A stretch of DNA of 64,000 nucleotides from positions 372,001 to 436,000 of the forward strand of contig NZ_BMIL01000002.1 of assembly GCF_014642175.1 (NCBI RefSeq), written 5' to 3'. The DNA is from Pedobacter quisquiliarum. GTDB taxonomy: Bacteria > Bacteroidota > Bacteroidia > Sphingobacteriales > Sphingobacteriaceae. How positions within the stretch are numbered: the stretch's first letter is position 1; every line of letters begins with the position of its first letter. The translations under genes and the position numbers were made by a program. A model generated the notes under the pieces. That model worked only from the letters and a program-made list of their open reading frames with translations. It had not been told where the DNA came from and made no database searches. Of this stretch, positions 24,956 to 33,066 are shown one piece after another.

Positions 24956-26209
24956 TTACTCTTCGTACTTTTTGAATACTACAGAAGCATTGTGCCCACC
25001 GAAACCGAAAGTGTTGCTTAATGCAGCACGAACTGTACGTTTCTCTGCTTTGTTAAACGTGAAGTTTAAGTTCGCATCGAACTGTGGATCATCTGTAAAG
25101 TGGTTGATTGTAGGCGGAACGATGTCATTCTGAACAGCTAAGATCGCTGCAATCGCTTCAATGGCACCAGCAGCACCAAGCAGGTGGCCAGTCATTGATT
25201 TAGTAGAGCTGATGTTCAGGTTATAAGCATGTTCACCGAATAGGTCAACGATGGCGCTGATCTCGGAAATATCACCCAGTGGGGTAGATGTTCCGTGAAC
25301 GTTGATGTAGTCGATCTCTGAAGTATTCATTCTGGCGTCATTCAAAGCATTGCTCATCACCATCTTAGCACCTAATCCTTGCGGATGTGGAGCGGTAATG
25401 TGATTCGCATCTGCACTCATGCCACCACCAACAATTTCAGCATAGATCTTAGCACCACGCTTTTTCGCATGTTCCAGTTCTTCAAGAATGATGGTTCCGG
25501 CACCTTCACCTGCTACAAAGCCCTCACGGTCTTTATCAAACGGGCGGGAAGCGGTTGATGGGTCATCATTTCTGGTCGAAAGGGCATGCATGGCATTAAA
25601 TCCACCAATACCAGCTTCGTTGATAATTGCTTCAGAACCGCCTGAGATAATCACGTCGGTCATGCCAAGACGAATGTAGTTATATGCGTCGATCATGGCA
25701 TTTGTAGAAGAAGCACAAGCAGAAACTGTGGCGAAGTTTGGTCCGCGAAGACCATATTTAATAGATATATGTCCTGGAACAATATCTATAATCATCTTTG
25801 GAATAAAGAATGGGTTGATTCTAGGGGTACCATCACCGGAGAAGAAATTACGCATTTCTTCAAGGAAAGTCTTAATACCACCAATACCAGAGCCCCAGAT
25901 TACACCAATCCGGTTGGTGTCAAGGGTAGAAAAATCAAGTTGACTATCTTTAACTGCCTCATCTGTAGAAGCAATTGCATACTGGACAAATGGATCAAGC
26001 TTACGTGCTTCTTTTCTATCCATGAACTCTTCAGGATTGAAATTCTTAAGCTCGCATGCAAATTTAGTCTTGAATTTTTCGGTGTCAAAACCTGTGATCG
26101 GTCCAGCGCCGCTCACACCATTTAATAAGGCTTCCCAATATTCCGGGACAGTATTACCAATTGGAGTGAGCGCACCTAAACCTGTAACTACTACTCTTTT
26201 TAATTCCAT
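24956..26209 (-). CDS. fabF: Beta-ketoacyl-ACP synthase II
   Basis: A 417-residue condensing enzyme of fatty acid elongation. The catalytic cysteine is in VSACASSTNAM, and the two histidines are in NVHGTSTPLGD and SMTGHLLGAAG, giving the full Cys-His-His triad. The start MELKRVVVTGLGALTPIGN is standard. It sits 29 bp downstream of acpP, its substrate carrier, and upstream of rnc, the usual acpP-fabF-rnc order. Confidence 0.98.
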   Translation of the reverse strand: MELKRVVVTGLGALTPIGNTVPEYWEALLNGVSGAGPITGFDTEKFKTKFACELKNFNPEEFMDRKEARKLDPFVQYAIASTDEAVKDSQLDFSTLDTNRIGVIWGSGIGGIKTFLEEMRNFFSGDGTPRINPFFIPKMIIDIVPGHISIKYGLRGPNFATVSACASSTNAMIDAYNYIRLGMTDVIISGGSEAIINEAGIGGFNAMHALSTRNDDPSTASRPFDKDREGFVAGEGAGTIILEELEHAKKRGAKIYAEIVGGGMSADANHITAPHPQGLGAKMVMSNALNDARMNTSEIDYINVHGTSTPLGDISEISAIVDLFGEHAYNLNISSTKSMTGHLLGAAGAIEAIAAILAVQNDIVPPTINHFTDDPQFDANLNFTFNKAEKRTVRAALSNTFGFGGHNASVVFKKYEE

Positions 26210-26238
26210 TTATACGGATTATACGGAGACCGTATGTT

Positions 26239-26475
26239 TTACTTTACGTTTTTTTCTAAGTAAGCAACTGCTTGACCAACTGTACCAATGGTTTCAGCTT
26301 GATCATCTGGAATTGCTACATTGAATTCTTTTTCGAATTCCATGATCAACTCTACAGTATCCAAAGAATCCGCACCTAGGTCGTTCGTGAAAGAAGCTTC
26401 TGGGGTAACTTCGTTTTCATCAACACCTAATTTTTCAACGATAATAGCCTTAACTCTTGAAGCAATATCAGACAT
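26239..26475 (-). CDS. acpP: Acyl carrier protein
   Basis: A 78-residue acidic acyl carrier protein. The phosphopantetheine attachment serine is Ser37 in [20 protein letters not shown]. It carries growing acyl chains for FabF and the other fatty acid synthesis enzymes. It is the first gene of the acpP-fabF-rnc operon, and its neighbour on the other side is divergent. A -7 element lies about 107 bp upstream. Confidence 0.98.
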   Translation of the reverse strand: MSDIASRVKAIIVEKLGVDENEVTPEASFTNDLGADSLDTVELIMEFEKEFNVAIPDDQAETIGTVGQAVAYLEKNVK

Positions 26476-26581
26476 AATGTTATAATTTAATGGTTAAATA
26501 ATTCAGTGCAAAGAAAAATAAATTCTAACACATTTCAAATGTTTTTATTTCTCTGGGTTTCTAATGTTTAATTTCAATCGG

Positions 26582-26589
26582 CAAAGTTA
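26582..26589 (-). promoter_or_regulatory. Promoter -7 element for acpP-fabF-rnc
   Basis: TAACTTTG on the minus strand is an exact TAnnTTTG match in the divergent gap, implying a leader of roughly 100 bases before the acpP ATG. Confidence 0.45.
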
Positions 26590-26632
26590 GAATTAGTTTT
26601 ATAATTTCGTGGCCTAAAGCAATTAATCTGAT

Positions 26633-27052
26633 TTGACCAGAACCTATTTAAAATTATCCCTCGATCTGGACTTTATTCTGATTGCCATAACGGCGCCTTT
26701 GAAAGATTATGTGCTCTGCCACAAAATTAATACAAGGCTCGATTATAACTTCAGCAAAATCGATGATCATGAAGTCTTTTTTAACATAGACGAACCTGCC
26801 TTAGCTTTCTCCAAATACCATTTTGAAGCCGAACCAGACGGTAACGTTTACTTCATTGTTAACAATCGAAACCCTGAAGGGTTTTTAATTCCTGAAATGA
26901 ACAAAGTCGATTATTTCCTTGTTGTACACAATTATATCGACGAGGAAGATCTCAATTTCTTACTTAAGGGACTAAATCAAATACCTGATATACAGCTTGC
27001 TGTGCAAGTTGATCCTTTTAAGCTCAAATCCCGAGAAAACCTCGTTATGTAA
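26633..27052 (+). CDS. IPExxxVDY family protein
   Basis: A 139-residue protein of unknown function, known in Bacteroidota by its signature, seen here as FLIPEMNKVDYFLVVH (about residues 85-100). The first codon in frame that gives a sensible start is TTG at 26633 (then TRTYLKLSLDLDF); no ATG occurs until well inside. The chain looks like a compact alpha/beta protein without signal peptide or membrane segment. It is immediately upstream of pyk on the same strand with a 140-bp gap that contains a separate promoter element. Confidence 0.82.
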   Translation: MTRTYLKLSLDLDFILIAITAPLKDYVLCHKINTRLDYNFSKIDDHEVFFNIDEPALAFSKYHFEAEPDGNVYFIVNNRNPEGFLIPEMNKVDYFLVVHNYIDEEDLNFLLKGLNQIPDIQLAVQVDPFKLKSRENLVM

Positions 27053-27056
27053 ATTT

Positions 27057-27071
27057 TACACCAGGGGTGTA
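27057..27071. promoter_or_regulatory. Small dyad upstream of the pyk promoter
   Basis: TACACC and GGTGTA are inverted around AGG, 11 bp before the -7 element. It overlaps where a -33 region would lie, so it may be an operator. No T-run follows it. Confidence 0.3.
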
Positions 27072-27081
27072 GTAAATACAC

Positions 27082-27089
27082 TATATTTG
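27082..27089 (+). promoter_or_regulatory. Promoter -7 element of pyk
   Basis: TATATTTG is an exact TAnnTTTG match, predicting a start of transcription near 27096 and a leader of about 97 bases before the pyk ATG. Confidence 0.55.
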
Positions 27090-27192
27090 AATCTTGCAAT
27101 AAACAGTAAATTAACGATTAAGCAGAGGGATTTTAGGTACGCACCCTTTATTTTAGCTCTGTTTATCCAACATTTAATAAAAGTAAATTCCA

Positions 27193-28623
27193 ATGAAACC
27201 TTTTCATTCAAGAACAAAAATTGTGGCCACATTAGGCCCTGCCTCAGCCAAACCAGATGTTTTATTAAGTATGTTCAATGCAGGATTGGATGTTTGCCGC
27301 TTAAACTTTTCCCATGGCTCACAAGCTGTTCACCAGGAAGTTATAGATACAATCAAAAGTCTGAACGAGAAACATGATTATAACGTTGGTATTCTAGCTG
27401 ATTTACAAGGCCCTAAAATCCGCATTGGTATGGTTAAGGACGGTGGCATTCACCTTGTTAATGGTAACCGCACCACCATCACCACCAAAGAATGTATCGG
27501 TAACGAAGAACGCATATATATTACCTACGAAACTTTCCCGCAAGATGTGAAAGCAGGTGAAATCATCCTTTTAGATGATGGTAAACTGCAATTGCGTGTT
27601 GTAGAAACTAACCTTGAAGATGAGGTGGTTTGTGAGGTTGTTCACGGCGGTATCCTAACCTCCAGAAAAGGGGTAAACCTTCCAAATACCAAAGTTTCCA
27701 TTCCTTCGCTAACAGTTGAAGACCGTAAAAACCTGGACTTCGTACTGGAGAATGATGTAGAATGGATTGGTTTATCTTTCGTACGTAACGCTGAAGATAT
27801 TATTGAACTTAAAGACATTATCGCTTCAAGAGGCAAGACCGCTAAGGTCATCGCGAAAATCGAGAAACCTGAAGCCATCGCTAACATTGATGCAATTATC
27901 GCTGCTTCAGACGCTGTTATGGTTGCCCGTGGTGACCTGGGTGTTGAAATGCCAATGGAAGAAGTTCCTTTGTTGCAGAAAATGATCGTTAACAAATGCC
28001 GCGCAGCTTCAAAACCTGTTATCGTAGCAACACAAATGCTGGAAAGCATGATCACCACACCACGTCCAACACGTGCAGAGGTGAATGACGTTGCCAATTC
28101 GGTACTTGACGGTGCAGATGCAGTGATGTTGAGTGGTGAAACCTCTGTAGGTGAGTTTCCATTAATCGTAATTGAAACCATGCAGAAGATCATCCAGAAC
28201 ATCGAGCAGAACAACTATCCGTTCTATGCAGATAAATATCTTAAAACCAGTGCAGAGACGTTCTTAAGCGATGCAGTATGTGATTCAGCGGTATTCCTGG
28301 CTAAACAAACCAAAGCTGTAGGCATCGTATGTATGACTTTAAGTGGTTATACTGCATTCGAAATCTCCAGCCACAGACCTGATGCGTTGATCTATATCTT
28401 CACCAGCAACAGAACGCTGTTAAACAGCTTAAGTCTGGTATGGGGCGTTCAAGGCTTCTACTACGATAAATTTGAAAGCACTGATGAAACCATCATTGAT
28501 GTTAATCAGTTCCTGAAAGATAAAAAGCTAATCAAAAAAGGCGATGTAATCATCAATACCGCAGCAATCCCTATGGTGCGCAAGGGTAAAACCAATATGG
28601 TGAAGATTACAACAATCGATTAA
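27193..28623 (+). CDS. pyk: Pyruvate kinase
   Basis: A 476-residue pyruvate kinase that makes pyruvate and ATP from phosphoenolpyruvate and ADP. Landmarks are TKIVATLGPASAKPDVLLSM, ILADLQGPKIRIG, the active-site stretch VIAKIEKPEAIANIDAII with the catalytic lysine, VMVARGDLGVEMP, and MLESMITTPRPTRAEVNDVA with the K+ and substrate contacts. The C-terminal allosteric domain is present. It has its own promoter element, and an inverted repeat lies just after the stop, before tRNA-Ser. Confidence 0.98.
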   Translation: MKPFHSRTKIVATLGPASAKPDVLLSMFNAGLDVCRLNFSHGSQAVHQEVIDTIKSLNEKHDYNVGILADLQGPKIRIGMVKDGGIHLVNGNRTTITTKECIGNEERIYITYETFPQDVKAGEIILLDDGKLQLRVVETNLEDEVVCEVVHGGILTSRKGVNLPNTKVSIPSLTVEDRKNLDFVLENDVEWIGLSFVRNAEDIIELKDIIASRGKTAKVIAKIEKPEAIANIDAIIAASDAVMVARGDLGVEMPMEEVPLLQKMIVNKCRAASKPVIVATQMLESMITTPRPTRAEVNDVANSVLDGADAVMLSGETSVGEFPLIVIETMQKIIQNIEQNNYPFYADKYLKTSAETFLSDAVCDSAVFLAKQTKAVGIVCMTLSGYTAFEISSHRPDALIYIFTSNRTLLNSLSLVWGVQGFYYDKFESTDETIIDVNQFLKDKKLIKKGDVIINTAAIPMVRKGKTNMVKITTID

Positions 28624-28651
28624 TCGGATAATATAAATTGCAAAATTTTCA

Positions 28652-28659
28652 TAGTTTTG
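28652..28659 (+). promoter_or_regulatory. Promoter -7 element of tRNA-Ser inside an inverted repeat
   Basis: TAGTTTTG matches TAnnTTTG and lies 11 bp before the tRNA. It overlaps the right part of a perfect 9-bp inverted repeat, ATTGCAAAA (28637) and TTTTGCAAT (28655), which could also act as the pyk end signal. Confidence 0.5.
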
Positions 28660-28670
28660 CAATCCGAAAA

Positions 28671-28758
28671 GGAGAGGTGTCCGAGTGGTTGAAGGAGCAC
28701 GCCTGGAAAGTGTGTATACCTCAAAAGGGTATCGAGGGTTCGAATCCCTCTCTCTCCG
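28671..28758 (+). tRNA. tRNA-Ser(GGA)
   Basis: A class II tRNA of 88 nt. The acceptor stem GGAGAGG pairs with TCTCTCC, the discriminator base is G, and the anticodon loop CTGGAAA carries GGA (reads UCC/UCU). The long variable arm is followed by a perfect T-arm (GAGGG-TTCGAAT-CCCTC). The 3' CCA is not encoded as such (CAC follows). Confidence 0.96.
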
Positions 28759-28766
28759 CACCACAT

Positions 28767-28805
28767 AACAAGAAAGCCCGTTGATCATCAACGGGCTTTC
28801 TTGTT
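28767..28805. terminator. Bidirectional terminator (tRNA-Ser / sensor kinase)
   Basis: Arms of 19 bases around a single C (core GAAAGCCCGTTGAT / ATCAACGGGCTTTC) form a near-perfect hairpin between the tRNA and the convergent kinase gene. TTGTTT follows on the plus strand. Confidence 0.85.
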
Positions 28806-28806
28806 T

Positions 28807-31800
28807 CTATACCTCTCTGGCTTCCTGCTTCACCCGTGCACTTAAATCCACGAGCTTATTCACCAGCAGTTCAATGTCCAGCGGCTTGGAAATGTAATCA
28901 TCCATACCGGCCTGCATACAGCGTTCAATATCCTGACTCATCGCATTGGCCGTCATCGCCATAATGAGGGGTCTGCTGCCATACTGCGCACGGATGACCT
29001 CCGCTGCCTGAATACCATCAAGTACTGGCATCTGCACGTCCATCAGTACCAGATCATAATCTCCTGAGGCAACCATGTCCAGCGCATTCTGACCATCTAC
29101 TGCCAAGTCTGGCGCATAGCCAAGTTTAGTTATCACCCGGGTAATCAGGCGCTGGTTCATCATGTTATCTTCCGCTATTAGAATCCGGAAAGGATAGCTT
29201 TGTGCAAAGCCTTCCGAAAGCACGCGCTTCGCAGATGCAGCCGCTTTTACGTCCTGTTGCATCTTCCGGTTTGCCGATCCGAGTTGCGCAATGTCGCATT
29301 CTATTTCAAAGCTGAAGCAGCTCCCGGAACCTTCAAAACTCTTCACCGAAATCTCACCACCCATAAGCCTGATCAGTTTCTCACAGATCACGAGCCCTAA
29401 GCCTGTGCCACCGAACTTCCTGGTGATGGTTGAGTCGATCTGATTAAAGGGCTTAAACAGCTTGCTAAGCTGCTCCGGATCAATACCAATGCCCGTATCC
29501 TTCACATCAAAGCCAATTCTGATCTTTTCCGCAGTTTGATGAACACAAAAAGCCTTCACCGATACGCTACCTTTGCTGGTAAACTTTACGCCATTACCAA
29601 CCAGATTGATCAGCACCTGACTTAATCGGTGACTGTCACCGACAATAATTTCAGGAATCGCAGCGTCCAGGTCCGAAATCAGCTTAATTCCGGATTCCTG
29701 TACTTTCGGCGCAAAAATCGAGAACACATCCGCGATGCATTTGCGCAGATCGAAGGCATGCGCCTCCAGTTCCATCATGCCCGATTCGATCTTAGAATAA
29801 TCTAGCACGTCATTTATAACGCTCATCAAAGACTTGCCGCTGGTCACAATGGCGGTGGTATATTCTTCCTGTTCGGTATCCAGGGCTGTTTTAGAAAGGA
29901 GGGAGGCCATACCCAACACACCATTTAATGGCGTACGCAGTTCATGACTCATGGTGGCCAGGAAAGTGCCTTTAGCAAGGTTTGCTTTATCCGCCAACTC
30001 CTGTGCTGCTTCCGCCATTAGCCTGGCTTTTTGCTCCTCATCTTTCTGCTTTAGCAGTTCCTGATTTACGATTTCCAGTGACTTTGTCTTCAAGCTAAGT
30101 TCCTTCGCCTGCTCGCTAATTGCTTTGGATTGTGTCCGCAATGCTTCCGTCTGTTGCTGAAGCGCCTGGTTCAGGTTTTGCAAGTGGAGTTGCTGTGACT
30201 CGATCTTTTTTGTTCTGTTGCGAACGAGATGCTCCAGCTTGGCCTTCTGCAGGGTAATGTATGTGATTCTTAAATAGTAGAGCTCGATCAATGCAGAAAC
30301 CAATAGGATTGCCGCAAGAATCTGGAAGAAACGCGTCTGATAAAAAGGCGGTACAACAACCAGCTCCAGACGAGTTTCTTTGTCGTTCCAGACACCGTCA
30401 TTGTTGGCTGCCTTTACCCTAAATACATATTTCCCCGGATCCAGATTGGTATAAGTGGCTTCTTGTTGATTCCCTACATACCGCCAATCCCCATCGAAGC
30501 CATCCAGGCGGTAAGCATACTTATTCTGCTCCGGGATCGTGTAGTTTAGCGCTGCAAAATGTAAGGTCAGTACGGAAAATTCAGTCTTAACCTCAATCCT
30601 TTTCGTAGTTAAAATATTCTCATGTAGAATGCTGTCTGCGCCGCCAGGTAAAACGGGCTTGTTGAACAACGATATCCCGGTCAGAATCACGTCTGGCTTA
30701 TGCTTGTTAATTCTCGCCTGTTTCGGATCAATGCCGTTGAAGCCATTTACACTGCCGACGATCATCCGGCCATCTTTCAGCTTTTTACCCGAACCAGGGT
30801 TAAACTCCAGGCTGTTCAGCCCATTTTCATAGCCGTAATTGCGACTGACCCCGGTTTTTGGGTGCAGGCTGCTTAAACCCTGATTGGTGGTTACCCATAG
30901 TATGCCTTCTGCATCAGCATTGATGTAATTAATGTTGTTGTTCAGGAAACCATTCCTTTCCGTGAAGTGGCTAAACTTCCCGGTTTTAACGTTATAGTTG
31001 TTTAAGCCGCCCTCCAGCGTGCCAATGTACATGTTCCCCTGTTTGTCTTCGTAAAAAGCACTGATCACATCACTGCTTAACGCGGTATTACGGGTATTCA
31101 GGTGTTTGAAAGTTTTAGAGACAGGATTGTAAATGCTGATGCCCTTAGAGTAACCACCGATCCAGATGTTCCCCGCTTTATCTTCATACAGGGAATAGAT
31201 TACATTGTCGCACACCGTATTTGCATCCTTGGCATTGTGCATCAATTTTTCCACTAGGCCGGTTTTAGGATCATATACATTCAAGCCACCATAACTGGTA
31301 CCAATCCAGATTTTACCCTGTCGGTCTTCCAGCAAACAGATGATCGCATTGCTGTTGATCTTACGCGGTCCATATCCGGCAACAAAGTGCTTAAACTTGC
31401 CGGTCTTCGGATCCAGCCGGTCCAACCCGGAATTGTAGGTGCCCACCCAAACCATACCATCCTTTTTACTCTTCACCACCGCTGTAGTGTAGTTGCTGAG
31501 TAAGCTATTCGGATCTTTGGGATTATGTTGATAGGTTTTATAGCTACGATCAAAACGCGTGGCATAGACCAAACCGGCATCAGTGGCCAGGTAAAGGTTT
31601 ACATTCACGTCTTCTTCAATTGCCCGGATGATGTTTTTCGCCGCGGGCTTTTTTACTGCTGCAGTTTTAAAAGGTGGAAAGTATGCCCGGTTCCGATCGT
31701 ATTTAAGTACGCCAACGCTGCTGGTGCCTACCCAAAGGGTGCCGGCACGATCTTCCAGAATGGAATACACCCCATCATTAGGCATATTACTCTCGTCATC

Positions 31801-32742
31801 CACTTCGTCTTCCACTGAAATCAACTTCCTTGTGGTCGCATCAAATAGCTGTAACGTCGTGTTCGTGCCAATCCAGAAGCGGTTGCCCGTTGTTTTTGCG
31901 AAGGTGTAAATCGGATTATATCCACCAGCAGAGAATTTATCCCCCCTGATGCTATAGGACTGAAAGCGGCCGGTTTTGCGATCCAGTCTGTTCAGGTTCA
32001 CTTCAGTGCCAACCCAGATATTATGCTGCTCATCTTCTACAATGGCATTTATGGAGGCGACCAGCTCATCATCTTTTTCACCCTCCAGGAAATACCTGTG
32101 AAAGCGCTTCTGCGCTTTATCATACCGGTTTAGGCCTTTGGTCGTGCCCACCCACATACTCCCCGACGCATCCATAAACAAGGATAGAATTTGTGAACTG
32201 CTGATGCTATATGGGTTTTTCGGTTGGTGCGTCACGCGCTCCACCTTTCCACTCTGCGGATCCAGGATGTTCAAGCCCTCATCGGTACCCACCCAGATCT
32301 TGCCGTCGCCCGCCCGAAGCACAACGGAAATATTGTTGCTGCTTAAGGTGTTTTTATCTTTAGGATTGTGTTTAAAGGTCGTAAAGGTCTGGCTGCGTCT
32401 GTTGTATCGACTTAAGCCGTCTTTGCGCGTGCCGATCCAAAGGTTTGTATTTGAATCTTCGGCAATGTCTAAGATGCTGTTTGCTGCTATAGAATTTGGG
32501 TCGCCATGAACATGCTTGTACACGGTAACCTTATAGCCATCGTATAAGTTTAGTCCATCCATGGTGCCAAACCACATCAACCCATAAGAATCATTGTATA
32601 TATCCTGTATACTGTTTTGGGATAAACCTTTTGCAGTTTTTAAGGGTATTAAGTCGATAATTACCCTTTGAGCAAAACACAAAGATCCCTGCAGAACGAT
32701 GAACAGGAGGACCAGAAAGCATTTTTGTTTATGGATGAACAT
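28807..32742 (-). CDS. Hybrid sensor histidine kinase with periplasmic two-component propeller
   Basis: A 1311-residue hybrid kinase. A signal anchor or peptide (MFIHKQKCFLVLLFIVLQGS, to FAQ) leads into about 690 residues of regulator propeller repeats (phrases such as GKIWVGTDEGLN, GNIWIGGYSKG), then a Y_Y_Y domain (YAYRLDGFDGDWRYVG) and one membrane segment near residue 810. In the cytoplasm come a Gln-rich coiled coil, a HisKA domain with phospho-acceptor His933 (TMSHELRTPLNG), an ATPase domain (N box about 1050, DTGIGID, GGTGLGLVI) and a receiver domain with phospho-acceptor Asp1235 (LVLMDVQMP). Unlike classic HTCS regulators it has no DNA-binding domain. The frame extends 16 residues further to 32790; the ATG at 32742 gives the better signal sequence. 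The ligand is unknown. Confidence 0.93.
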   Translation of the reverse strand: MFIHKQKCFLVLLFIVLQGSLCFAQRVIIDLIPLKTAKGLSQNSIQDIYNDSYGLMWFGTMDGLNLYDGYKVTVYKHVHGDPNSIAANSILDIAEDSNTNLWIGTRKDGLSRYNRRSQTFTTFKHNPKDKNTLSSNNISVVLRAGDGKIWVGTDEGLNILDPQSGKVERVTHQPKNPYSISSSQILSLFMDASGSMWVGTTKGLNRYDKAQKRFHRYFLEGEKDDELVASINAIVEDEQHNIWVGTEVNLNRLDRKTGRFQSYSIRGDKFSAGGYNPIYTFAKTTGNRFWIGTNTTLQLFDATTRKLISVEDEVDDESNMPNDGVYSILEDRAGTLWVGTSSVGVLKYDRNRAYFPPFKTAAVKKPAAKNIIRAIEEDVNVNLYLATDAGLVYATRFDRSYKTYQHNPKDPNSLLSNYTTAVVKSKKDGMVWVGTYNSGLDRLDPKTGKFKHFVAGYGPRKINSNAIICLLEDRQGKIWIGTSYGGLNVYDPKTGLVEKLMHNAKDANTVCDNVIYSLYEDKAGNIWIGGYSKGISIYNPVSKTFKHLNTRNTALSSDVISAFYEDKQGNMYIGTLEGGLNNYNVKTGKFSHFTERNGFLNNNINYINADAEGILWVTTNQGLSSLHPKTGVSRNYGYENGLNSLEFNPGSGKKLKDGRMIVGSVNGFNGIDPKQARINKHKPDVILTGISLFNKPVLPGGADSILHENILTTKRIEVKTEFSVLTLHFAALNYTIPEQNKYAYRLDGFDGDWRYVGNQQEATYTNLDPGKYVFRVKAANNDGVWNDKETRLELVVVPPFYQTRFFQILAAILLVSALIELYYLRITYITLQKAKLEHLVRNRTKKIESQQLHLQNLNQALQQQTEALRTQSKAISEQAKELSLKTKSLEIVNQELLKQKDEEQKARLMAEAAQELADKANLAKGTFLATMSHELRTPLNGVLGMASLLSKTALDTEQEEYTTAIVTSGKSLMSVINDVLDYSKIESGMMELEAHAFDLRKCIADVFSIFAPKVQESGIKLISDLDAAIPEIIVGDSHRLSQVLINLVGNGVKFTSKGSVSVKAFCVHQTAEKIRIGFDVKDTGIGIDPEQLSKLFKPFNQIDSTITRKFGGTGLGLVICEKLIRLMGGEISVKSFEGSGSCFSFEIECDIAQLGSANRKMQQDVKAAASAKRVLSEGFAQSYPFRILIAEDNMMNQRLITRVITKLGYAPDLAVDGQNALDMVASGDYDLVLMDVQMPVLDGIQAAEVIRAQYGSRPLIMAMTANAMSQDIERCMQAGMDDYISKPLDIELLVNKLVDLSARVKQEAREV

Positions 32743-32873
32743 GCTTGAGCGCAATTTTACACGAATATATGGATTTATACTGGTTCGCAAATACGGAAAG
32801 TTCTAATACTTAGCGTCTTTGACATAAAGTGTCCACGTGTAAAGCGCATTTTGGTTCCGTGCTGAATCGCTTA

Positions 32874-32961
32874 TCAACCGCCTATCGTTCGCCTTTTGTT
32901 CGCCTGGAGGCGAAGGATAGGCGAACGAAAGGCGAACGAAAGGCGAACAAAGGGCGGTTGA
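32874..32961. repeat. Dispersed hairpin element, copy B (11-bp GTTCGCC units)
   Basis: An 88-bp element bounded by perfect 9-bp inverted ends TCAACCGCC and GGCGGTTGA. The left arm has units TATCGTTCGCC and TTTTGTTCGCC; the right arm has three inverted units (AGGCGAACGAA, twice, then AGGCGAACAAA). It can fold on itself around AGGCGAAGGAT. Copy A at 1762 shares the left end and the same unit. Apart from this element and a terminator at 33043, the 317-bp gap from 32743 to 33059 shows nothing. Confidence 0.75.
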
Positions 32962-33042
32962 GCTGGCTTGTTGCCTGCTTTTCCTCCCGCTGCTAACCTG
33001 GGTATAGTGACAGGTGTTAGCCCCGGAAAATCATGGGCAAAA

Positions 33043-33066
33043 AAAATAAGGCCGGAGCCTTATTTT
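33043..33066 (-). terminator. Terminator overlapping the stop codon of the nitrilase fusion gene
   Basis: AAAATAAGGC and GCCTTATTTT pair around CGGA. On the minus strand the hairpin contains the TAA stop and is followed by a run of T. Confidence 0.8.

Noticed and set aside
27642-28214. A 190-codon frame antisense to pyk
   Set aside because: The Ser/Thr/Ile-rich product is a codon-structure shadow of the conserved pyruvate kinase gene.
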